Below are positions 27,390 to 36,207 of a DNA stretch of 64,000 nt, piece after piece. The position numbers were made by a program, and so were the translations under genes. Source of the DNA: Brumimicrobium aurantiacum (GTDB lineage Bacteria > Bacteroidota > Bacteroidia > Flavobacteriales_D > Crocinitomicaceae); contig NZ_QURB01000002.1 in the NCBI RefSeq assembly GCF_003402975.1, forward strand, positions 422,101-486,100. Direction: 5' to 3'. Every line of letters begins with the position of its first letter. Position 1 is the first letter of the stretch. The notes below the pieces were generated by a model, which searched no databases, had not been told where the DNA came from, and saw nothing but the letters and a program-made list of their open reading frames with translations.

Positions 27390-29126
27390 ATGAAACACGC
27401 CTTCCTTTTTATTCTTTTGTTCTCTTTTACCATTTCAGTAAAAGCACAGTTTACCGACATTTATCAAAATAAGAAATACGAAATTCACAATTTGGTACTC
27501 AAAGCTGAAATTAAAGCTGCCTACTCTCCGAGTCAGCTAGAAATCGTACAATCCAGAAATGAAGAAAAACCTGAAGATTGGGCTAAAGTAGAGGATAAAA
27601 TATTTGATATCGCTGTGAATCAAGTGAAAAATGAGATTTCTTTTTTTAAAATTCAATCTAAAGCCATAGACTTTCGCAATCGCATTCAAGAATGGAAAAG
27701 AATCAACGGAAGAGACTCCTATTCTACGATGCAGCCTAACTTCACCTCTATTGATATAGATTTAGTAAGTGTTTTAAACAATTGTGCTGTTTACGCCATG
27801 AAATTCAATTTTGTGATCAACAAGAACAGCTATTATGGTGACGATGAAGCAGTGATTACACAATATTATTTTGCAAATTTCAAAAAAGGTACAGTTACTC
27901 CATTTAACGAGCAATTAACGCAAGAACAACAAAATAAGCTAAAGGATTTATGCTTGAATCGATTCAAGAAATTATACCTCTTACAAACCCAAAAACTTGC
28001 GTTAGATGAGTTAGATAATGATGAAAAAATGAACCTAGACCACAATTCAAGTTTCGCATCAAAAATCTTCTTTTCAGAAGCCATTATTTATCCGTATTTG
28101 GCAGGAGTTATTGTTGAATTCCCTCAATACTCAAATTCGTCAAAGCTCTTTTTTAATTATCCTGTTCGTGTTTTCCTTAAAGGCAATGATGTTCAGCAAT
28201 TATTAAAGGACTTTCCAATAATTGAACCGGCCTTCAGTAATCCATTGAAAGCACCGACACCGAATCAAATAGAACAACTAAACAATGATGAGAATTTCAA
28301 TTTGATTCGTTTTAGCACTGCTCCTAAAGAACTTGATATGTTAGAATATTTAGATCCTAAGAAATCGATTTATACCCTGTCTATTGACAACATTTACCAT
28401 AGAGATACAACACAAACAAGACAATCAACCAAAAAGTTTTTCTTCAACAAACAAGGTTTGGTTACAGCTGTTGAAACAAGAGACGGGAATGATAAATTAT
28501 TTAGAGAAGAACGTTTCACATACAATGAAAACGCTCAATTAATCAAGGTTGAAAAAACGAGTCGAGAATCGAATATAGATTTTCACTATTATAACGGTAA
28601 AAAGCTAAATTATATTGAAAAAGTCTACATTGACAATGACAGTCGATATGATGAAGATTTAAATGTAAGTATAAATCAAGAACATTTTATCTACAATGGC
28701 AACTACCGCTATCAAGTGAAGATTCACCTTACAGATGAGTTTAAGCCTAGTGGATATCAACATTTCAGGTATTTAAAGGAAAATAAATATTGCACGAACT
28801 CTTATTGTTTATTGCTGAATGAAAATAAAGATGTTGTTGGAGTTCGTTTAGAAAGAGGTTCACCAATGGACATCTTAACCAATGAAAATAATCAGGCGGT
28901 AGAAAGCTTTTTGGATTATGACAGACATCATCATCAATTTAGCTATGATGATCAAAATAGAATTCTTGAATTAAGGTCTACACACGATCGTTCAAATGGT
29001 TTGAATGTAAATTATGAATATTCTGATTCCCCTACTCAACCTTTGATTATTAAAGAGGAACAAAGATCATATAGTAATGTGAATTATAGGGAATACATAT
29101 ATCGTTTGGAGTTTTATAATCATTAA
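27390..29126 (+). CDS. secreted protein with YD-repeat-like C-terminus
   Basis: About 578 residues from the chosen start at 27390, where MKHAFLFILLFSF begins a clean signal peptide ending in KAQ. An earlier in-frame Met at 27342 adds 16 polar residues and is less likely. The C-terminal half has segments such as FTYNENAQLIKVEK, FHYYNGKKLNYIEKV and FSYDDQNRILELRS, which resemble RHS/YD repeats (Y-D-x-x-G/N-R/Q-L). The N-terminal half is unrecognised. It starts 61 bp after the MORN-repeat gene and is probably co-transcribed with it. The function is unknown. Confidence 0.7.
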   Translation: MKHAFLFILLFSFTISVKAQFTDIYQNKKYEIHNLVLKAEIKAAYSPSQLEIVQSRNEEKPEDWAKVEDKIFDIAVNQVKNEISFFKIQSKAIDFRNRIQEWKRINGRDSYSTMQPNFTSIDIDLVSVLNNCAVYAMKFNFVINKNSYYGDDEAVITQYYFANFKKGTVTPFNEQLTQEQQNKLKDLCLNRFKKLYLLQTQKLALDELDNDEKMNLDHNSSFASKIFFSEAIIYPYLAGVIVEFPQYSNSSKLFFNYPVRVFLKGNDVQQLLKDFPIIEPAFSNPLKAPTPNQIEQLNNDENFNLIRFSTAPKELDMLEYLDPKKSIYTLSIDNIYHRDTTQTRQSTKKFFFNKQGLVTAVETRDGNDKLFREERFTYNENAQLIKVEKTSRESNIDFHYYNGKKLNYIEKVYIDNDSRYDEDLNVSINQEHFIYNGNYRYQVKIHLTDEFKPSGYQHFRYLKENKYCTNSYCLLLNENKDVVGVRLERGSPMDILTNENNQAVESFLDYDRHHHQFSYDDQNRILELRSTHDRSNGLNVNYEYSDSPTQPLIIKEEQRSYSNVNYREYIYRLEFYNH

Positions 29127-29160
29127 AACGATAAATAAATAGTACGCTGTAATAAAAATA

Positions 29161-29215
29161 ATTCTAAATAAAACGACCATGAGATAAAATCTCGCGGCAG
29201 CATTTTATTTAGAAT
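29161..29215. repeat. intergenic inverted repeat with internal hairpin
   Basis: Perfect 13-bp outer arms ATTCTAAATAAAA (29161-29173) / TTTTATTTAGAAT (29203-29215) flank an inner GAGAT-AAA-ATCTC hairpin. It could be a bidirectional terminator, a REP-like element or a small MITE; no copies were found elsewhere in the window. Confidence 0.6.
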
Positions 29216-29290
29216 TCCATTAGGTAGCACAGGAGTTTTTCAATTCCAATTTTATTCCCTAAATTTAACCTACACAAAAAACTCACGAAA

Positions 29291-30202
29291 ATGAAATCGA
29301 TTTTACTTCTCTCATTTCTACTCCCTACACTCCTATTTAGTCAAATCACGCATCACTTTTCGAATCAAGATTCAAAATGGCACGTAGCAAAATCATTCAC
29401 TGCAGCCACCCAGGAACATCCGAGTTTTGTAGCAACTACAACAACAGTTTTTGGAATACAAGGAGACAGCACGATAAATAGCGAAGTTTGGTCTAAAATA
29501 TATTCTACAAGTGATTCTTCCTTTCAAAACAACCTTGTTTTTGAGGGATTAACAAGAGTTGATAATGATTTGATATTGTACAAAAACGGAACAAACCCTA
29601 TTGATACGCTTTATAATTTTGATTTAGCAATTGGAGATAGTGTATTTTATGATTTTGACTACTTCACTTCATGGATTCACGTATATGAAATAGAAACCGT
29701 TCTGTTGAACGGAGAAAGTTATAGAAAATTCATTTTTACTGAACCAAATGGTCCCACAGCTTTTGATCACTTAAGTGAAGTTTGGATTGAAGGAATTGGG
29801 AGTGTTCATGGACCACTTTTTCCAAATACACCAACTAAATTTAGTGAAGAAGTTCCTGATTCATTGTTACTGACTTGTTCTTTCTCAAACAATCAAGACT
29901 TCTTTCAGCATCCATCCTATTCTGATTGTTATGTTAATATCACTTTAGGAATTAAAAATCAAGAAGCTTTAGATTTTAGCATTTATCCGAATCCGGTAAG
30001 TTCGATATTGACGATTGAGAGTACACAAAATATTAATGGAGAAATCGAGTTTTTTGATGTGAATGGGAAGTTAGTAAAAACGATGGAATCTTTTGATGAA
30101 AAGGTTACAATTGATGTTTCTGGTTTTGAGAATGGGGTTTACTTTTTACATTTTGATGTTGGTTCTGGGAAAGTTGTGAAGAAGGTATTGGTTGGGGAAT
30201 GA
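29291..30202 (+). CDS. secreted protein with T9SS type A C-terminal sorting domain
   Basis: 303 residues with a signal peptide (MKSILLLSFLLPTLLFSQ) and a C-terminal sorting domain (about residues 225-303). The latter shows the classic FSIYPNPVSSILTIES start, FFDVNGKLVKTM middle and GVYFLHF...KKVLVGE end, so the protein should cross the outer membrane through the type IX secretion system. The central 200 residues (VWIEGIGSVHGPLFP, single Cys residues) match the common Bacteroidota cargo module of unknown function. Monocistronic. Confidence 0.88.
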   Translation: MKSILLLSFLLPTLLFSQITHHFSNQDSKWHVAKSFTAATQEHPSFVATTTTVFGIQGDSTINSEVWSKIYSTSDSSFQNNLVFEGLTRVDNDLILYKNGTNPIDTLYNFDLAIGDSVFYDFDYFTSWIHVYEIETVLLNGESYRKFIFTEPNGPTAFDHLSEVWIEGIGSVHGPLFPNTPTKFSEEVPDSLLLTCSFSNNQDFFQHPSYSDCYVNITLGIKNQEALDFSIYPNPVSSILTIESTQNINGEIEFFDVNGKLVKTMESFDEKVTIDVSGFENGVYFLHFDVGSGKVVKKVLVGE

Positions 30203-30315
30203 AAAACGAATCAAAAGCCTAAGCCAAAATTATTTATGGATTTTATCAATTTCTTCGTATTTTAATTAATGATAAAGGAACAAATTTAAATAACCCTCTC
30301 TAAATCAACAATTTT

Positions 30316-31194
30316 ATGACTGGAAAAAAGAAACAAATTGAAGTTGAACAAAAGATCATTGCAATCACATCTCATAATGATGATGATTATATTTGTTTAA
30401 CTGATATGGTGCGTGGAGAAGAAGGAAATGATCATATTAGAAATTGGATGAGAAATAGAAATACTGTAGAGTATTTGGGCATCTGGGAACAATTAAATAA
30501 TCCAAGTTTTAAAGGTGTCGAATTCGACACCTTTAAAAAAGAAGCAGGATTAAACTCATTTAATTTAACACCAAAAAAATGGGTAGACAACACTGATGCA
30601 ATAGGGATTATATCTAAAAGTGGAAGATACGGTGGCACTTATGCTCATAAAGATATTGCTTTTGAATTTGGTGCTTGGATTAGTCCGATGTTTAAACTTT
30701 TACTAATAAAAGAATTTCAAAGGTTAAAGAAAATAGAATCTAATCAATATAATTTAGAGTGGGATGTGAAAAGAGTTCTTAGTAAAGTAAATTATCAAAT
30801 TCATACTGATGCAGTTAAAAATCATATAATCCCTAAATCAACTCAAAAATTTGATAATTTATGGATTGAATATGCTGAAGAAGCAGACTTATTAAATGTC
30901 GCTTTATTTGGTTGCACAGCCAAGCAATGGAAAGAGGCTAATCCGAGTCTTTCTTTAAATGGTCAGAACATGAGAGATTTTGCGAGTATAAATGAATTAG
31001 CGGTTCTTTCTAATCTTGAATCTATAAATTCCGAATTAATTAGAAATGAAATAAGCAAAGAAAATAGGTTTGAGAACTTGAAAAGGATTGCTATTCATCA
31101 GTTAAGGATAATCGATAAACTAGACATAATAAAATCAATCAAAAAACAATCGGACTCAACCTTTTTGGATGCTCAAAATAAATTTAATAAATAG
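30316..31194 (+). CDS. KilA-N domain protein
   Basis: 292 residues. The N-terminal about 140 residues form a KilA-N DNA-binding domain: YICLTDMVRGEEGNDHIRNW, FKKEAGLNSFNLTPKKWV, AIGIISKSGRYGGTYAHKDI and AFEFGAWISPMFKLLLIKEF. The C-terminal half (from about 160) matches the usual companion helical region, with LFGCTAKQWKEANP and INELAVLSNLESIN. KilA-N domains are found in phage, DNA viruses and bacterial accessory loci. It is the first gene of a tight cluster with three small membrane-protein genes. A perfect 32-bp palindrome lies inside the coding sequence (30507-30538). No phage genes flank it. Confidence 0.9.
   Translation: MTGKKKQIEVEQKIIAITSHNDDDYICLTDMVRGEEGNDHIRNWMRNRNTVEYLGIWEQLNNPSFKGVEFDTFKKEAGLNSFNLTPKKWVDNTDAIGIISKSGRYGGTYAHKDIAFEFGAWISPMFKLLLIKEFQRLKKIESNQYNLEWDVKRVLSKVNYQIHTDAVKNHIIPKSTQKFDNLWIEYAEEADLLNVALFGCTAKQWKEANPSLSLNGQNMRDFASINELAVLSNLESINSELIRNEISKENRFENLKRIAIHQLRIIDKLDIIKSIKKQSDSTFLDAQNKFNK
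30507..30538. repeat. perfect 32-bp palindrome inside the kilA-N gene
   Basis: Each 16-nt arm is perfect, meeting at the centre in GTCGAATTCGAC. It falls in the codons for the SFKGVEFDTFKKE part of the KilA-N domain. In mRNA it would fold into a very stable hairpin, and as DNA it is a symmetric protein-binding site candidate. Confidence 0.9.
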
Positions 31195-31217
31195 ATTTTT
31201 TTTAAATTGAATAAATT

Positions 31218-31586
31218 ATGAGATGGTCTTATTTTTTCAAACATTGGTTTACCACAGTGGTTTTGGGAACAATTTTATGCTCTTTAGTTCTGTTTAACGA
31301 TATTCATATTTTCTGGCTTATGTTCGGTGTATTTTACGTTACCCTATTTTCCTTCCCTACTTTCACGCTTTTGGCCTTTATTTTCCAATATCTAGATAAG
31401 ATAGCAGTAGAAACAAAAAAGGTAAAAGCTATTCTCATTTTATCCACAATTTCAGGAGTGGTTTTATCGGAGTTAGTAATAGTGCAAAATATTACTTTGG
31501 AGATAACTTTAAGTTACTCACTTGCAGCAATTATTTCAGGCATGATATTTAAATTGAAAAGCAAAGAAATTGAAAATATATCTTAA
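31218..31586 (+). CDS. small membrane protein, first of a tandem paralogous pair
   Basis: 122 residues with four predicted hydrophobic segments. It begins MRWSYFFKHWFTTVVLG and ends with SLAAIISGMIFKLKSKE. The next gene begins MRWSYLFKHYAATVVLG and has IAAIISGMLIKLKRN near its end, so the two are diverged tandem duplicates. It lies 23 bp after the KilA-N gene. The function is unknown. Confidence 0.7.
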   Translation: MRWSYFFKHWFTTVVLGTILCSLVLFNDIHIFWLMFGVFYVTLFSFPTFTLLAFIFQYLDKIAVETKKVKAILILSTISGVVLSELVIVQNITLEITLSYSLAAIISGMIFKLKSKEIENIS

Positions 31587-31596
31587 TTTTAAAATT

Positions 31597-32019
31597 ATGA
31601 GATGGTCATATTTATTCAAACATTATGCAGCGACAGTAGTGTTGGGCTCTATGATTTCTCTTGGATATGAAATTGGTTTAAGTGAAATAACCAGCTATTT
31701 TGGTGTTTTTGAAATGTTGTTGATATATATTACTGTTATTGGAACGATTTCAATTCCAGTATTTTTAATAATCCTAATTCTATTTCACTATCTTAAATTA
31801 AAAATAGTAGAAGTTGAAATAGCAAGAATTGTAATTATTGGAGTAACTATTTTAGGAATTTTCCTTACGCTCTTTATTCTAGTAAAAAAATTACCTTTAG
31901 ACATATTTATTCCTTTTTCTATTGCAGCAATCATTTCTGGAATGCTCATTAAACTAAAAAGAAATGTCAATCAAGAAGATATTCCAAACCAATCTAGATT
32001 CACTCAAAATGAAGATTAG
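31597..32019 (+). CDS. small membrane protein, second of a tandem paralogous pair
   Basis: 140 residues from the Met at 31597, the start that aligns with its paralogue; the frame is open from 31570. Four hydrophobic helices, ending in a polar tail (about residues 122-140). It lies 10 bp after the first copy. Its last 11 bp overlap the start of the third membrane-protein gene, indicating translational coupling. Confidence 0.7.
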   Translation: MRWSYLFKHYAATVVLGSMISLGYEIGLSEITSYFGVFEMLLIYITVIGTISIPVFLIILILFHYLKLKIVEVEIARIVIIGVTILGIFLTLFILVKKLPLDIFIPFSIAAIISGMLIKLKRNVNQEDIPNQSRFTQNED

Positions 32020-32326
32020 CAATAAAATTTGGAAGATATTAAACATCCTAATTATCTCAGCCATCCTAATAAATGCCGTTTTAATGATTTTCAGAATCAA
32101 AGATCATATCCAAAATCTCGATTCTCCACTTTTACCAAAATACGTTTCAATTTACATGTATGGATCTGATATAAACCTCACCTGTTTTACATTAGGCGCT
32201 CTGATTCCTGCGCTATTTCTGACATTTAAAAAACATTACATTTCTTCAATTATCGTGATGATTTTGTTTCTTATTGTAGGGTTTCTATTAAGGGAAAAAA
32301 TATTAATCTATGAGAACTTTTATTAG
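32009..32326 (+). CDS. small membrane protein, paralogue of the 15883-16224 gene
   Basis: 105 residues from the ATG at 32009, which overlaps the upstream stop by 11 bp. Earlier in-frame codons lie inside the previous gene and are not needed. Three hydrophobic segments. It aligns with the 113-residue protein at 15.9 kb (KYVSIYM..SDINL, LGALIPALF, HYISSI, IYENFY). It is the last gene of the KilA-N cassette. The function is unknown. Confidence 0.65.
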   Translation: MKISNKIWKILNILIISAILINAVLMIFRIKDHIQNLDSPLLPKYVSIYMYGSDINLTCFTLGALIPALFLTFKKHYISSIIVMILFLIVGFLLREKILIYENFY

Positions 32327-32739
32327 TTAACGGAGTATTTATAAAGCAGTTAAAATCAGAGAGTAATTACTTAAAGAGGTTCAATTTAAACGTAATTAAA
32401 CCTCTAAAACAACAAGAGGGAAAAGTGAATTGATTGGTAATAGGTAGCATTTTACGCTTTTTTTCATGGCAATTCACAATTAATTCGGGTATAAATAATA
32501 AAAGAATATCAATAATAGAACTCCAGTTGGTTCTGTCATATTTATTACAAAACTAAATCCACTTCCTAAATTAGACAGCTTTATTATTCAGAATCATAAA
32601 GAATTATAATTCATTTGACAAAACTTCATTTATTTCTTATATTATAAACAAGCAATTCATTTTCAAACAATACGATTAAAGATTGGAAACACTCAATCTG
32701 ATAAATTCTGCTTTTCAAATCTTAACTAAAAAAATAAAT
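32327..32739. other. 413-bp intergenic region
   Basis: No ORF of note. Two inverted repeats: AGAGGTT (32375-32381) / AACCTCT (32399-32405), and GTGAATTG (32425-32432) / CAATTCAC (32470-32477), the latter with a T7-containing loop. They may end transcription of the KilA-N cassette or form a structured leader for the DksA-like gene. An upstream in-frame TTG for that gene at 32683 is not credible as its start. Confidence 0.45.
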
Positions 32740-33099
32740 ATGTTAAACGAACAAAAACAATACAGTCCAGAAAAACTTAAAGACTTTAAATCAATCATTG
32801 ATAAAGAAATATCAATTGTTGAAAAAGAGCTCAAAAAATTTGAAGAGGATCAAGAAACACAAAAGGAAAAGCGGGCCAATTCCAATGTAGATTTTAATCA
32901 AAGTAGTAGACACTTCCAACAACAAGCTAAGAACAAAGAAATAATGAATCGATTACAACAAAGGTTGAAAGAGTTACAATCGGCATTATTAAGAATTGAA
33001 AATAAAACCTATGGTGTTTGCGAAAGAACAGGAGAATTAATCAGAGAAGAGCGATTAAAAGCCAAGCCTACTGCGAGATATGATATAGCTCAAAATTAA
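32740..33099 (+). CDS. DksA/TraR-family protein lacking zinc cysteines
   Basis: 119 residues from the ATG at 32740, chosen over a TTG at 32683. A long N-terminal coiled coil (about residues 5-85) is followed by the TraR/DksA-type C-terminal motif YGVCERTGELIREERLKAKP. Canonical DksA has a four-cysteine zinc finger here; this protein retains only one Cys, as do many Bacteroidota homologues. DksA proteins reach into the RNA polymerase secondary channel and work with ppGpp. A RelA/SpoT gene is elsewhere in the window, but no direct link is shown. Confidence 0.8.
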   Translation: MLNEQKQYSPEKLKDFKSIIDKEISIVEKELKKFEEDQETQKEKRANSNVDFNQSSRHFQQQAKNKEIMNRLQQRLKELQSALLRIENKTYGVCERTGELIREERLKAKPTARYDIAQN

Positions 33100-33111
33100 T
33101 TACTTTCTAGC

Positions 33112-34998
33112 TTAACCAACCGCAACCGTCTTCTTCATTCCTTCTTTCAAAAAACCTTCAATCATGTCCTTTGGATGTGTCGTTTTAGGAACTGGAAAAT
33201 CGAACCAATGTTGCATATCTTTATCATAACCAACATTATTCATAAAGGCATGAAGGGCTTTATTGAGTCCCTCGGTGTATTTTCGGTGATCAGCGCCAAG
33301 CGGATCTTCGTGATATAAATCATTTTGGGCAAAACCTTCGAAAGTTGGTCCGATTATTTTGATTCCAAATTCGTCTGGATTTTTTCCTACCGGACTGTGC
33401 ACTGTGGTTGTAAATTGGTGCCAATAGGCCGACTGAATACAATTCTTCTGAAACAATTGTTTAACGACTTCAAGAGAATCGATTGTTTCTTGTTCGTTTT
33501 CAGTAGGAAAGCCATACATTAAATAGGCATGCACCATTATATTGAATTGAGAAAAGTTGTTGGTAACACGCGTAACTTGTGCGATATCTACTCCTTTTTT
33601 CATTTTCGACAACAAACGGTCTGAAGCGACTTCTAAACCTCCAGTTACCGCGATACAGCCAGACTTTGCCATTAGTTCACACAATTCGGCTGTAAAGGTT
33701 TTCTCAAAACGAATATTCGTCCACCAGGTTATTTTGACATTGCGTTCAAGTAATTTCAAAGCTAATGACCTACACATTTTTGGTGGTGCAGCTTCATCCA
33801 CAAAGTGAAATCCGGTAATGCCGGTATCAGCAATAATTCGTTCAATTTTATCAACCAAAGCATACGCCGTTGTGTTTTGATAAGTAGCGATATAATCCAA
33901 ATTAACATCACAGAAAGTACACTGCTTCCAATAACAACCATGTGAAATGGTCAATTTATTCCAGCGGTCATCTGTCCACATGCGGTGCATTGGATTTACG
34001 ATATCAAGGAAAGAGACATATTTATCGTAAGGTAATCCTTGGTAATTTGGTGCGGGTAAATCTTTGTGATGAAAAATGGTATTCGGGAACTTATTTTTAT
34101 AAACCACACGTCCTTTTTCAAGGATGTACGTTCTTTCTAGATCCTCTACTCCTATTTCACCTTGCGTAAATTTGGATAAGTTCAATAAAGGACCTTCGCC
34201 ATCGTCTAATGTGATAAAATCTACCCATTCAAAAATACGTGGATCCTCAAGTGAGCGCAACTCTGTGTTACAATACCCTCCTCCCAAAGCAATTTTAGTT
34301 TTAGGAGCAATTTGTTTAAGGTATTGAGCACAACGCAAGGCAGCGAATAAGTTTCCAGGAAAAGGAATCGTAAAACAAACCAAAGTTGGTTGTTCTTGAT
34401 TATACTTCTCTTCCATTAAATCCAACATACGATCTTCAATGAGTGTTGGCTGGTAATGCAGAAACTCATCCAATTGATTAAAACTACACGAAGCGGTTGC
34501 GATTTGTTCTGCATATTTTGTAAAGGCAAAAAACTCATCGACATTGGCTTGTATAAAATCTCCTATTTCTTCAATAAATAAAGTTCCATGGTGCTTCGCT
34601 TTATCAATAATTCCGATATCACCAGCTTTCCATGCTATAGCATTATTCACCTTTGATAGTCGGTGTCCTTTAGGTAAAAAGTCCGCTTGAAGAATAACAT
34701 GAGCAGATTCAAGGTCATTTTTTTGAAGAAACGCGATAACCGTCTCTACACAATCAATATATTTCTGTTTTCGTTTCCAAACTTCAGGAAAATTGAAATT
34801 CCCCAGTTCTTCTGCTTCTTTAAACAATTCGTTCAAAAATTCACCTTTGAAAATTTCAGTGAATAATTCGATACTCAAATCAAAATGTTCCACAGAAACT
34901 CCTTTCTCTTCCAAGAAACCTTTCAAATAGGCTGTTGCTGGATAAGCGGTGTTTAACTGAGTAAACGGAGGAGTGACTAAAAGAAGTTTTGACTGCAT
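33112..34998 (-). CDS. B12-binding-domain radical SAM protein
   Basis: 628 residues. The N-terminal part (about residues 1-280) resembles a cobalamin-binding Rossmann fold (LLLVTPPFTQLNTAYP, IALGGGYCN). The radical SAM domain carries the cluster motif CYWKQCTFCD (Cys spacing CxxxxCxxC by eye, in a HGCYWKQCTFCD context), then GFHFVDEAAPP and TGGLEVASDRLL. The C-terminal about 120 residues carry a conserved TTVHSPVGKNP-type segment. It belongs to the large class of B12/radical SAM enzymes (methyltransferases, ring-forming enzymes); the substrate is unknown. It is convergent with the DksA-like gene, 12 bp apart, and appears monocistronic. Confidence 0.85.
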   Translation of the reverse strand: MQSKLLLVTPPFTQLNTAYPATAYLKGFLEEKGVSVEHFDLSIELFTEIFKGEFLNELFKEAEELGNFNFPEVWKRKQKYIDCVETVIAFLQKNDLESAHVILQADFLPKGHRLSKVNNAIAWKAGDIGIIDKAKHHGTLFIEEIGDFIQANVDEFFAFTKYAEQIATASCSFNQLDEFLHYQPTLIEDRMLDLMEEKYNQEQPTLVCFTIPFPGNLFAALRCAQYLKQIAPKTKIALGGGYCNTELRSLEDPRIFEWVDFITLDDGEGPLLNLSKFTQGEIGVEDLERTYILEKGRVVYKNKFPNTIFHHKDLPAPNYQGLPYDKYVSFLDIVNPMHRMWTDDRWNKLTISHGCYWKQCTFCDVNLDYIATYQNTTAYALVDKIERIIADTGITGFHFVDEAAPPKMCRSLALKLLERNVKITWWTNIRFEKTFTAELCELMAKSGCIAVTGGLEVASDRLLSKMKKGVDIAQVTRVTNNFSQFNIMVHAYLMYGFPTENEQETIDSLEVVKQLFQKNCIQSAYWHQFTTTVHSPVGKNPDEFGIKIIGPTFEGFAQNDLYHEDPLGADHRKYTEGLNKALHAFMNNVGYDKDMQHWFDFPVPKTTHPKDMIEGFLKEGMKKTVAVG

Positions 34999-35126
34999 GG
35001 TGCAAATATAGGGTTCTCTTTTTATTTCTTGGAGAAAGCTTAGTCTATTTCAATCCACAATAAGGCTGATTGGTAATAGCTTTCTCCACGTTGTAAATAA
35101 AAAGGGTCGTTAAAATGCAAGCCCTG

Positions 35127-35237
35127 AATTGTAAGTTGAAGTTTTGAAGATGGCTTCTTAATCTCCGCCACAGCGTGGTGAGATATTACTAAAAAGCTTA
35201 TTCTTAAAGCACAAAAAGCCACAGCGTGGCGACATGT
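35127..35237. repeat. 111-bp direct repeat, copy A
   Basis: Starts AATTGTAAGTTGAAG and ends GGCGACATGT. It contains two CCAC-AGC-GTGG palindromes about 52 bp apart. Copy B at 35409-35519 has the same length and is about 85-90 percent identical by eye. The pair is REP/BIME-like. Confidence 0.85.
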
Positions 35238-35408
35238 TTTTTATGCGCATAATTGCTTCTCATCTCTTTTGTGATTGTGTCACCGCTCTGCGGCTTATCA
35301 AAAAACGGTAAACGTTTTTTTTATTAATGTTTCACCCACTCCGTGGGCTTGTTGAACTGACAATGAAGTTTAAGGTACAAAAGCAAAACTTTAAACAAAG
35401 GATTTATT

Positions 35409-35519
35409 AATTGTAAGTTAAAGTTTTGAAAAAATCTTTTATATCACCGCCACAGCGTGGTGGGATGTTACTAAAAAGCTTATTCTTAAAGCACAACAAG
35501 CCACAGGGTGGCGACATGT
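35409..35519. repeat. 111-bp direct repeat, copy B
   Basis: Same length and order of palindromes as copy A. The second palindrome has one change (CCACAGGGTGG). It lies 124 bp upstream of the 160-residue gene and may hold or disturb its promoter. Confidence 0.85.
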
Positions 35520-35642
35520 CATTACTTCAAATCGTATTGCTAAAAATTTATTTTACTTCTCATTTGAAAATTGTTAAATTAGAAGGAAAATTCATAATTC
35601 GTTATTCGAAATCTTTCGGATCGTTATTCGTAATTTTACTGT

Positions 35643-36125
35643 ATGAAAATTGAATCTATTGTTACTATAAAAAAAGAGCTAAAGCACCTTCCTAAGGAGG
35701 AATTAATTGAGTTATGTTTGCGTTTGGGAAAATTCAAAAAGGAAAACAAGGCTATGCTCACCTATTTATTGTTTCAAGCCGATGATGAACAAGGATATAT
35801 CTCAGCAGTTCAGGAAACCGTTGACGAACTTTTTGATGAGATGAATACCTACAGTTATTTTTACATGAAAAAAACTATCCGTAAAATCTTAAAGCAAATT
35901 AGACAATACATTCGATTTTCAAAAAATAAAACGACTGAAGTTGAGCTTCTCCTATATTTTTGTGAGAAATTACTTCAACTTAAACCTTCTATTTTTAATA
36001 ACACAACATTAACTAATATCTACGAACGTCAAATAGAATCTATCCAAAAGAAAATTGGTGCATTACACGAGGATTTACAATTTGATTATAATCAACGTAT
36101 TGTAGAATTGGAAAGTTTAGAGTGA
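35643..36125 (+). CDS. conserved alpha-helical protein of unknown function
   Basis: 160 residues, almost entirely helical and charged, no signal peptide, so cytoplasmic. Notable segments are LKHLPKEELIELCLRLGKFKK near the start and a central DELFDEMNTYSYFYMKKTIRKIL. It resembles small Bacteroidota proteins known only as hypothetical. It follows directly after the REP-like region and is monocistronic. Confidence 0.65.
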   Translation: MKIESIVTIKKELKHLPKEELIELCLRLGKFKKENKAMLTYLLFQADDEQGYISAVQETVDELFDEMNTYSYFYMKKTIRKILKQIRQYIRFSKNKTTEVELLLYFCEKLLQLKPSIFNNTTLTNIYERQIESIQKKIGALHEDLQFDYNQRIVELESLE

Positions 36126-36171
36126 AATTAAAGATCGACTAAACTATTTCACCCTTATTTGATTTGTTTTC

Positions 36172-36196
36172 TTAACTTTAAATACACTAAAGTTAA
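36172..36196. promoter_or_regulatory. inverted repeat upstream of the 138-residue secreted protein gene
   Basis: Perfect 9-bp arms TTAACTTTA (36172-36180) / TAAAGTTAA (36188-36196) with a 7-nt spacer, 11 bp before the ATG. Possible operator, or an mRNA hairpin near the start codon. Confidence 0.45.
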
Positions 36197-36207
36197 AATC
36201 ACTTAAG

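Larger units (their letters stand above)
34999..35642. other. 644-bp non-coding region rich in REP-like palindromes
   Basis: Contains two 111-bp imperfect direct repeats (listed separately) and, between them in inverted orientation, the palindromes CACCGCTCTGCGGCT (about 35281) and CACCCACTCCGTGGGCTTG (about 35333). A 75-codon frame at 35426-35653 is made of repeat sequence and overlaps the next gene; it is not accepted as coding. Both flanking genes read outward from this region. Confidence 0.6.

Noticed and set aside
35426-35653. 75-codon frame between the REP-like repeats
   Set aside because: Composed mostly of repeat sequence, with a parallel frame in the other repeat copy interrupted; overlaps the next gene start.
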